Origin: Tausonia pullulans
Lineage: Eukaryota > Basidiomycota > Tremellomycetes > Cystofilobasidiales > Mrakiaceae
NCBI GenBank assembly: GCA_951802195.1
Contig: OX637630.1
Span: 744,001-808,000 of the forward strand
DNA length: 64,000 nucleotides
Reading direction: 5' to 3'
Each line of letters opens with the position of its first letter. Within the stretch, counting starts at the first letter, position 1. Position numbers and translations under genes: made by a program. The notes under the pieces are model-generated. The model was not told the origin of the DNA and made no database searches. It was given only the letters and a program-made list of their open reading frames with translations. This document shows, in pieces, positions 56,295-64,000 of this stretch.

Positions 56295-56760
56295 CTGTCA
56301 AGCAAGCGAAGAGGACAATTGGAGAATGGCGGCATACAAATGGAGACAAAACGAGAAAAAGAAAAAGAAAAAAATCCACATGGGTAGGAGGCTACGGGGC
56401 AAGAAAGGAACATCGGAGCAAGAGGCGATCAGAAAGCGGCGAAGGAAAAAGAAACACAGAGAGAGGCACAGAGAAAGATAGAAGAATGGCGAGAGGGAGG
56501 GGAATGGAGGATGGAAAAGGCTAAGAGTACGAAGGGGGGAGAAAGGGAGCAAGATGCATGGGATGTAGGTGAGTGGGTGAGGCAATGGACGATGAGTTTG
56601 GAGATATGAAGGGGAGCGATACTGTACGAGGGGGATGGAGAGAAGGAGGAGCATAAAATGAGAAAGAAGGGAAGATAGAAACCGAGACTCAGAGATCGAT
56701 AGAAGGAAAAGAAAGAGTAGAGAAAGGGGGAAGTCGAACACAGAGGGAGAGCGCCGGGCC
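56295..56760. repeat. Purine-rich tract downstream of the WEE1-type gene
   Basis: On the plus strand nearly all A and G from about 56333 to 56750 (for example gagaaaaagaaaaagaaaaa at 56352-56371), so the WEE1 sense strand is C/T-rich through its 3' UTR. No gene is called here. Confidence 0.6.
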
Positions 56761-59700
56761 TCAGCTCATCTCGACATCTTCGTCGCCCTCGTCGAGGACC
56801 TCCCTGGCTTCAAACCCGCCAGCGAGGCACTCGACGAGGAAGGCATCGGTCTCTGCGAGAAGAGCGACCTGGCCCCTCCGAGCGCGAGTGACAACCGGGT
56901 GGGCGACGACGTCGTCGATCGAGGGACGCTCCCGCGGGTCGGCCCGCATGCAGAGGACAATGAGCTCCGTCAGGGCCGGGGAGAGGACCGAAAAGTCGAC
57001 ATCGGCAAAGTCGTCCGAGCGGAGGGCGTGCCATGGTTGATCGTTCGTCGGAACAATGATGTTGGTTGCGATTTCGAGCGTAAGAAGTCCGAAGCTTTGG
57101 AGAGGGGTCAAGTCAGCGATGAATTGTCTGTAGACAGAGAAAAAAGGACGCTGCGACTCACGAGAAGATGTCGGCCTCCTTGCCAAACACGCCCCGGAGT
57201 GTCTCGAGCGCCATGTAGTCTCGGTCACCCTCGCGCTCCCAGCCCTTCTCAACGACGCCGCTGGCGGCACCCGGGAAGGTGCCACCGAGGCCGGCGCCGC
57301 GGAGAATTGTTGCCGGATCAACGCGCGGGAAGCGGGTCGAGAGCCCAAAGTCGCCGATCTTGAGCGAGCCCTCGGCAGTGATGAAAATGTTGGCTGGCTT
57401 GAGGTCGAGGTGGAGAATCTGGTGCGAGTGAATGTGGTGCAGGCCCTGAGGTAGGTGAGAGTTGAGAATCAACATGTGAGGTAGAGAGGACAGTCAGGCG
57501 AAAGAGAGAGACGCACGTCGCTGATCTCGCGAACGATTTTCCAAACGCGACCCTCGTCCATCCGCTCAACATTGCGGCCGTACTCATCTAGGAAGCTTTG
57601 AAGGTTGCCCAGCTCGCAAACCTCCGTCCGAATGAAGAGCTGCCTATTCTGTTCCCACGCGTCCTCAAACCGAATGATATGGGGGTGAGGTTGCGGCGTC
57701 GATAGCGCACGGAGAATGTCGACCTCTTCGAGATGGCGAAGTCGGTCCTTGACGCCCTCAAAGACGCCCTTGGTCCGCTTGACAGCCCAAACGGTACCCT
57801 CAGTCGACGAATCGAGCGGGGTCCGCTCGCGGACTTTATAAACCTCCGAGAAGGCGCCCTTGCCGATCGACTCAAGGACAACAAAGCACGCGGAAAAGGT
57901 ATCAACTTCGTCAGGTGAAGCCCGCTGCCGGGGCTCGGAAGCGCGGTGATGCAGCCGGCGAGCGACGCCAGCAGATGAGTGTGAGGCGTGCGAGTGGTGG
58001 TGGTGAGAATGATGCGAGTGATGCGGGTAGTGGTGAGAGGGGATCGCCGGGAGCGAAGGGCGGCCGTTGAGGGAGCCGCCCGCGGAGTAGACGGATGAAG
58101 TCGAAGCTGATGGGTGTTGGCGACCACCGAAAGACGAGATAGAGGACGCCGAGGACGTCGAAGCCTGGGAGGAAAGCGAGCGCGACGGCGGTGCCTTACG
58201 CAAGCTCGAGCCCAACTGCTGTGACGCAAGAGGCGTCGGAGAGGGCGAGACACGAATAGCTGGAGACTGCATCTCGCGAGCTTAGAGAGAGGACGGAGTT
58301 AGAACGCGACAGTTGACTGAATGGGGTTTGAGAATTGAAGTGGGAGAGCGGCTTACCTCGAGACACGCCTTCTCCATGCCGTCTAGTTGGCGTCCCTTGC
58401 TCACCACCGTCGTCCGTCCCGCTCTCTTCTCCGCCGTCAAGTCCAGCTCCAAGCCCAAAACTCGAGCTCGTCCGCCTTATCATCCTTCGCTGGCCGAGCG
58501 CCTCAGTCTTTCCTCGAAGAGCGGATGTCGGACTGTGCCCGAACCCGCCGTATTCCTCAGGCGGAGGCGAACTCGAAGCAGAGAGCTCGGGCGAGCGAGC
58601 GCGAGCCTTGCTGCCTCCGCTGACAGAGCAAGCTGAGAGATGGAAGCTCGGGAGCGTAGGGCTCTGCTGGCGAGCCGCGAGAGGCCGGCCCTGGAGCGTC
58701 GGGATCAGCGAGCGGGAGGTGCTCGCAATTTGGAGGTGAGGCGGTCGAGTGTTGGAGGGGCGGTGGGAGAGAGAGAGCGAGTTGGACGGGGCGTGAGATG
58801 AGGGGAAGGAGGAAGGACCGGACGCCGAGAGCGTGGAGGGGGGGAGGCGATGTAGCTGCTGCTGGCTTCGGAGGACCTTGGGCTGGTGGTGAGTCGCTGA
58901 AGAAAGGGGCGAGGACGACCCCGAGGCCATCTCTGGCGAGTCTGGTCGTGTGATCGGATGAGAAAGAGGGTGAGGCGTCGCCGTCTTGGCTTTGAGGAGG
59001 CTCGCCGGTCCACCAGGGACAGTCCCCGCCGATCGCTTGACGGGTGTGTCGGGCATGACCTTGACGGGCGAGTTGGCCGCGTGCGAGGCAGCAGAGGACG
59101 CGAGAGCCTCAGCAACGTCGGCCCCGAGGAAGTCGAACGCGCCAGTGCCGTTGCTGCTGCCCTGAGACCCAGTTAAGAGCGAGGCCGAGCCGAATGTGCT
59201 GCAGGGCCATCCGCTGGCACCCGAAGGCTCCCCACTCGGAGTCACCAGCTCGGGAGGAGAAGCCGGGAGAGAGGCAAAGTTCGAACTTGTCGAAGACGCA
59301 CTCGCACCCGCCGCACCGCCGAGAGACATGCCGGGAATGTTCAGCAGGACGAGACCGTCTGACTTGCGACCCGTGCCTGACGCGACAGTCGCTACTGCCC
59401 CTGGGGTCCCAACCGTCTTCTCCGAGGGCTTTGGGGTGTCGCCCTCGAGAACGACGCCCGAGTCCCTTGGCTTGAACTTCTTCGCTAGCGACGACTTGCC
59501 CGCGAACGCAGCCTGGAGAGGCTTGGCGTCGTTGATAGACGGGTCGAACGTGAAAGGCTCCCCGGACGCGTGGTGATCGAGCGGGTTCGGTGAGAGCGAA
59601 GCCGGGGCGGATCGATTGAGGAGGGACGACGACGCCGACGCGGCGGACACGCCTCCGAGGCTGCTCGGGTGGTGTTGGGCGTGGACCGAGAGATGGGAGA

Positions 59701-61612
59701 GCGACGACGATTTTTCCATGTTCGAGAGGTGGTGGCTCTGTAAGAGGTAATTGATCAATAGACATTCAGCAGGAGGCAGGAAAAACGAGACACTCACCGA
59801 GAGACCGCTTTTGAGTCCCTGACTTCGTGAAAGATGAGCGGAGCTCGTCGGACCAACGCTGAACGGGTTGATAGCATTGCTCTCCATGCTCTTCTCCCGC
59901 TTGTGGCCCTTGGTCGGACCATCGAACCCGCCGCCAAGAAGACTGCTCCTTCGAGCACGCGAGGGCGCCTTGTTGATCGTGTTGCTGAGGCCCGCCTCGC
60001 GGAGGTGAAGGTTGTCAAGACTGACAGCTTTCTTGCTCGCAAGGAAGTGGGAGGACCCTCCCGGGGAGGAGAGCATCGACGACGACGACGTAGACGAGAT
60101 GGCAAAGTGGGGCGGGGGAGGCCCAGCGTGGCGGAGCGTCCGAGCAGGGAAGGGCGTTGGAGGGGGACCGTTGGCGGCCGGGTGAGGGGAGAGGAAGTCG
60201 ATGGAGGGACGCGAGCGCGGGAACGCATACAGGCCGCCGGCCGAACTGGACCCACCGAGGCTTGCGCTCGTGCTGATACTCGTGCTCGTGTTGGTGCTGG
60301 CGAAGGAAGACGCCGACGGCGACTGAGGCGGGCCGAGAGAGAAGGTCGATATTGAGGCGGGCGGCGACTGGCTGAGATCAAACGCGATGCCGCCGCCGCT
60401 GGCGGTCTGGCCGATGGTGCTATCGCTCTTGAAGGGATTGGGCGAGAAGGACGACCGGAACTGAAGCGGTCGAAGGGAGACCCCACCAGCCCTCGTCTCG
60501 TCGTCGCTGTCGCTGTCGCTGTCAATCCCGGGGCCGCCGGCTCCGTCGAGCATGCCCGCCGAGAAGAGGCCGTCGCCGTAGGCAAGGCTCTTGGAGCTTC
60601 GCATCGGCGTCTGAGCACTTGCCCTTGCGGCTCCGTTGGAAAAGGGCAGTCGCCTTGCCCCTCCGCCGCGGGCTGCGCGTCCGAGGGAGCGTGAGTAGGA
60701 GAGGCCTGTCGCGCCTGCCTTAGGCTTGAGCGGCGAGTCGAGCCATCCGTCGGCAGGGGCGCTAGCGCGAGTGAGAGCCGGCACCGATGGCGGGGGGAAC
60801 CGAAGGGCTCCGATCGCCATGGGTTGGAAGCCGGTGGAGGCAGAGCCAGAAGCAGACGTTGAGTTGGCCGCCGGGAAGAGCATGGCCTTGGGCGGCGAAA
60901 GGGAGAACGATGACGAGGGCGATGTTGAGTCGCGGGAGCCGAGCCGGCTTCGTCGATCTTGACCCGTCCGACGGCGTCTTCCTCCGAAGCCATCGCACAC
61001 CTCGTCGCTGTCGTCACCAGCCTCCCCTGCTTGCACGTCATCCTCGTTATCGACGTCGTCGAGCGTCCCGCCACTGCTCTCGCTCAAATTCTGGCCCCGG
61101 GGCGAGCTCGTGCCGAGGACGACCGGCGCGCGGTGGGACGCCCGACCTGGGGCAGCTCCTCCGCCCATAATGCCTCCCACCGAAGAAGCCTGGTACTTGC
61201 TCGGCGAGCCACTCTCCATCGACTCGTCACCATCGATGTCGTAGCCGTCCCTCCTTCCACCACCACCAAGTCGGCGGCCGGGGCTGCCCATGGTCTGGTC
61301 GTCGAAGACAAAGCCGGCGTTGGACGACGAGTTCGCCGCGGAGGACGCGGTGTTGGCCAGTCGTCTCGTCTGGGGCGAGGCCGAGAGCGGCGGGGCGGGC
61401 GGGCGGGAGGACCGGCGAGAGAAGGACGCCGACGGCTGGTTGGCCATTGCCGGGTGCTGGTGGTGATAGTGGGTTGAGCTTGGAGGAGGCGTCGAGTGCT
61501 GGTGCTGGTGCGGGATGTGGTGGGAGGACGAGGACGGCGAGACGAAGGGGTCGCGGACATGATAGGACGAAGGCGTCCCCATGTGGGCCTTTGTCGGTGT
61601 GAGAGTCATCAT
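56761..61612 (-). CDS. WEE1/SWE1-type protein kinase with a very long Ser-rich N-terminus
   Basis: Inhibitory tyrosine kinase of the Cdk1 mitotic switch. From 61612 (MMTLTPTKAHMGTPSSYHVR) the protein has roughly 1,100 residues of Ser/Pro/Gly/His-rich, mostly disordered sequence with many SP/TP sites (SSPRGQNL, DSPLKPKAGATG, SPVKVMPDTPVKRS), then a kinase domain: FVVLESIGKGAFSEVYKVRE (Gly loop), VWAVKRTKG (Lys), HIIRFEDAWEQNRQLFI, HLDLKPANIFI (catalytic loop), IGDFGLSTRFP (DFG) and EGDRDYMALETLRG, the Wee1-type activation segment that replaces APE-like sequence. Next are FGLLTLEIATNIIVPTNDQP and CMRADPRERPSIDDVV. The end, DEGDEDVEMS, is acidic (TGA at 56761). About five introns, clustered in the kinase part plus one in the N-terminal half. 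The total, about 1,500 residues, is longer than usual for the family. Confidence 0.9.
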
Positions 61613-62702
61613 CCTGGCTGGGACGTAGGGGTGAATGGACGAGCAACGGTCGGCCGCGGAAGAGCGTTGAAGAGGATGGGGAGGGGGGCAAGGGAGCCGG
61701 GGGAAGGGAGAGGAAGGAGGGCGGCTGGCGTGTTGTTGGCTGAGCGAGGAGGGCCGGCGCGGCTGAACGTTGATCGCGCGGCTCTCTGCGGACTAGGGGT
61801 AAACTGGAAAGCCTGCCTGGATGAGCCAGGTTATGCGAGGTGGATGGCCGAGAGAGAGAAGCTGGGGGGAAGCCGGGAAGAGGAAGACGGAGGAGGAATG
61901 GGTGGGGGTGGACGATGGTTGATGAATCGTCTCTCGCGGCGCGCCCTCGGCTGCCCTCGCTCTCTTTCCTCACCCCCCTCGCCTCGCTCGAAGTCGCCGC
62001 CAAAGCCAGCGCTCGCGTCGTTTCTCTTCGCCGCAGCCATCCAGCCCAGCCCTTGAGCACCCGCAACGGAAACCAAGCGCGCTCCTACCCCTCTCCATTT
62101 GCGTTTACGCTCCGCCCTCGTCCAGCTCGCCCCCCTTTCCCATGGGCCTCGACTGTACTCCACTCGCACTTTCTTTCAGCCCGCCCATCCTTGTTCCCTC
62201 GAACTCGAGCTAGTGAAGCGAGAGAGCGAGCGTCGTTACTTTCTCCGCCCCGACCACCGTCGACTTTGACGAGAGCGACCTTTCATTGTCTCTCCGTTTC
62301 TTTTCACCCCCGTCATTTGGGGATCAATCTAGGAGGGCGAGCCCTCGCTCGACCGTGGCTGTCGTTGGAAAGCGATCAGTCAGGATGAGGTGCGAGGGGA
62401 GAAAGTGTTTGGTTTGAGGGTATATGCGCGCGCGCGGATCCGTCGTCAAAGATCAGTCAACATGCTGGTCTCCATTGCCCTTTAAATTGTTCCCAAGCCG
62501 AGTGGGGGGGCTATGAGGCTGAATATAAACAACCTATCAAGGGGCCGACCGGGGATAAGGCCTGGTTGCGAAAGAGACGAGGAGATATTTCAGGGCGAAG
62601 GGACACAAAGGCGCGCTTGCGAGCTTCATAATAGGGTGCTTCTTCGGCACACCCTTCTCTCATCCTTGTCTCGCGTCATCACTTCGTTCTGCCCTGTCCT
62701 TG
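61613..62702 (-). promoter_or_regulatory. Upstream region of the WEE1-type gene
   Basis: About 1.1 kb. Up to about 62350 it is GC-rich with C/T-rich parts on the plus strand; beyond that it becomes AT-richer, and a bZIP-unrelated stretch leads into the LINE remnant at 62703. It contains a GCGCGCGCG run at 62427-62435. No coding frame with splice support; the open frames are antisense/GC artefacts. Confidence 0.4.
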
Positions 62703-62765
62703 GTTCTCACAGGGTCTCGTCGTCCTATACGCTTGATCCATGACTTAAATGCAACAAAAAAAAAA
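62703..62765 (+). repeat. LINE 3' terminus with A-tail, plus orientation
   Basis: GGTTCTCACAGGGTCTCGTC, CCTATACGCTTGATCCATGA, CTTAAATGCAAC and then ten A. Matches the 3' terminus of the 28-36 kb LINE copies (TCTCATAGGGT..CTCGT.CTCTACG.AT.ACTCATGACTTAAATACAAA) nearly base for base, so this is the end of a related but distinct element. The upstream 200 nt (62500-62700) are a plausible 3' UTR but show no clear alignment by eye, and no ORF2 coding part was found. Confidence 0.75.
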
Positions 62766-62895
62766 GGATACTTGATCTCTCCCTGCGTGCGCGTGGAGGG
62801 TAGCTCAAACGTAGCTTTCGCCATCCTTGCCTGAGAATGTCGCCCCGATGGCCTCATCGACTTTCCAGCTAGTCAATAATCAACCTTCCGCTTCA

Positions 62896-63992
62896 TCATA
62901 AATCCGACTTGGGCTGGGTCCACCGTCTCTTGCCCGACCCAACCTCATACGTCTCCCCGGCCTTCCTTACAACCAGCACTGTCGTTGTCTGCGCCGGTGA
63001 CGGCTCGTCCTTCCCTCCCCCACCAGCAGCTGTTCCGACTTGACTTGATGACGTAGGCTGAAGACCGCTGCAGGTATCTGCTGGCCGATCTACCGCCAAT
63101 GCTGCTGCCGCAGCAGCTGCAGCACTCTGGTCGCGGGCCATGGCTTCCTTTTCAAGGTTGAGGAGGGTATCCCAGGGGGTTTCGCACTGAGAGAGGACGA
63201 GGTCAATGCTCAGTGGATGGCAGACACCCAACAGACTTCGTCGGCTAGAAACAGAGACGGCGAGATAGGTCGCTCACTTTACACGGCCCCGAGAGACCAC
63301 TGAAAATACAGAAACAGTCATCAGTCTGTGAGGTCTCAGTGAGTCGATCAGGGCGAAAACCAAGGGCAACACTGCTCACCCCATGAAATTCTGATGCAAG
63401 TCCTTGACGCCAATATGCGCCTGCACCTCGTCGTCGGCATACGTCGGGAGAAGGAGCGAACGAAAGATGCTGAGGCAGCTATGAGGGGGAACAAAAAATG
63501 AGAGGGGCATGAGCTGCCGAGTCGGAAGGGAAAGGAGGGAAGACGTGTAAACGTACGAGCCAATATTGAGCTTTTGATTGTACATCGTGGCGACTCTGAC
63601 AACTTCGGGTTCATTATCGGAAGGGTCGTGGTCGCTGAAGACGACCTCGACTCCAAGCTCTGGATTAGAAGCAGGGAACTCGGGTCAGCGTATCTTCCGA
63701 AAGGAGGATGATTTTCCAGAAGCGAGTGCTCACCCGGCTGGAAGCGCAAGGGCGACTTCGTTCCTGGCTGAGTCGTCGGACGAAGATCATCACCTGCCGG
63801 CTGGAGACAAAGGCAGCGATTTGGATCAGCAGGCCTCGAGAGAATCAGTCACATCTACTCACCAGTCTCCCGAACCGAGTTAACTCCCACTCGTTCGTCT
63901 CTCCCCTCGCAAGCCTCTCCCTCGCATCATAGACGATCTCCCCACGATCGCGAGCGACTTGTGCAAACCCCGTGAGGTGGAATCCGCTCATC
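62896..63992 (-). CDS. Unrecognised protein, about 250 residues (possibly 5'-incomplete)
   Basis: Not recognised. Exons splice cleanly: MSGFHLTGFAQVARDRGEIV (ATG at 63992, 9 nt from the window edge), YDARERLARGETNEWELTRF, PAGDDLRPTTQPGTKSPLRF, ELGVEVVFSDHDPSDNEPEV, VRVATMYNQKLNIGS, CLSIFRSLLLPTYADDEVQA, HIGVKDLHQNFMGGLSG, PCKCETPWDTLLNLEKEAM, then an Ala-rich stretch and VLVVRKAGETYEVGSGKRRW, TQPKSDL, TGA at 62896. No membrane segment. The frame is open to the window edge, so the true start may lie outside. The well-conserved look of TMYNQKLNIGS..IFRSLL suggests a real folded domain, but I assign no function. Confidence 0.6.
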
Positions 63993-64000
63993 GCCCCTTC

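Noticed and set aside
56298-56741. Minus-strand frame rich in Phe, Leu and Ser that looks like membrane segments
   Set aside because: Produced by the C/T-rich 3' UTR of the WEE1-type gene; no conserved residues.
59794-61074. 426-codon minus-strand frame inside the WEE1-type gene
   Set aside because: Out-of-frame shadow (Arg/Pro-rich) of the real kinase N-terminus, which runs uninterrupted in the adjacent frame.
62427-62435. GCGCGCGCG run upstream of the WEE1-type gene
   Set aside because: Single short alternating run, too common at this GC content to call Z-DNA or an MBF site.
1-64000. CRISPR arrays, rRNA genes, LTR elements and DNA transposons
   Set aside because: Looked for spaced direct repeats, rRNA-like sequence, long terminal repeats and transposase motifs; none seen apart from the LINE copies described.

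Overview
The window looks like nuclear DNA of a basidiomycete fungus, most likely a GC-rich, intron-dense yeast-like species (a Rhodotorula/Sporobolomyces-type member of Pucciniomycotina is my best guess; no rRNA is present to test it). Genes are packed closely on both strands and split by many introns of about 50-200 nt with gt...ctgac...ag signals. The encoded proteins are ordinary fungal housekeeping and regulatory proteins. Eukaryotic gene models below were built by following splice sites and conserved protein motifs by eye, so outer CDS limits are firmer than single exon borders.

Left arm (1-26 kb): end of a DHA1-type MFS drug/polyamine transporter (+); ERO1 (-) head-to-head with a UCH37/UCHL5-type deubiquitinase (+); two tandem paralogous small genes of unknown function (-); an MCH1-like MFS transporter (+); ADA2 of SAGA (+); POL12, the B subunit of DNA polymerase alpha (-); a secreted PI-PLC-like protein (-); a short 82-residue protein (+); and an ARHGAP39/Vilse-type WW-MyTH4-RhoGAP protein (-).

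Middle (27.7-36 kb): a head-to-tail array of four copies of one LINE (non-LTR retrotransposon), all on the minus strand. Three copies are 5'-truncated. The fourth is essentially full length, with ORF1 (two CCHC knuckles) and ORF2 (AP endonuclease, reverse transcriptase) joined by a TAATG stop/start overlap. Its 5' end lies within about 70 bp of a tRNA-Leu(AAG) gene that carries a short intron. Two further LINE 3' ends, at 27.0 and 62.7 kb on the plus strand, share the same terminal motif.

Right arm (36-64 kb): a gelsolin-repeat protein of DUF4045 type (+); the DEAD-box splicing helicase PRP5 (-); a small bZIP factor (-) head-to-head with cytosolic isoleucyl-tRNA synthetase (+); TFIIH subunit TFB1/p62 (-); an unrecognised, interrupted coding stretch (-); a WEE1/SWE1-type kinase with a very long Ser-rich N-terminus (-); and an unrecognised gene at the right edge (-).

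There is no operon-like logic. Related functions (replication and cell cycle: POL12, WEE1; transcription: ADA2, TFB1, bZIP; splicing: PRP5; protein quality: ERO1, UCHL5, IleRS) are simply interspersed. The most unusual parts are the tRNA-proximal LINE array and the pair of unknown paralogs.
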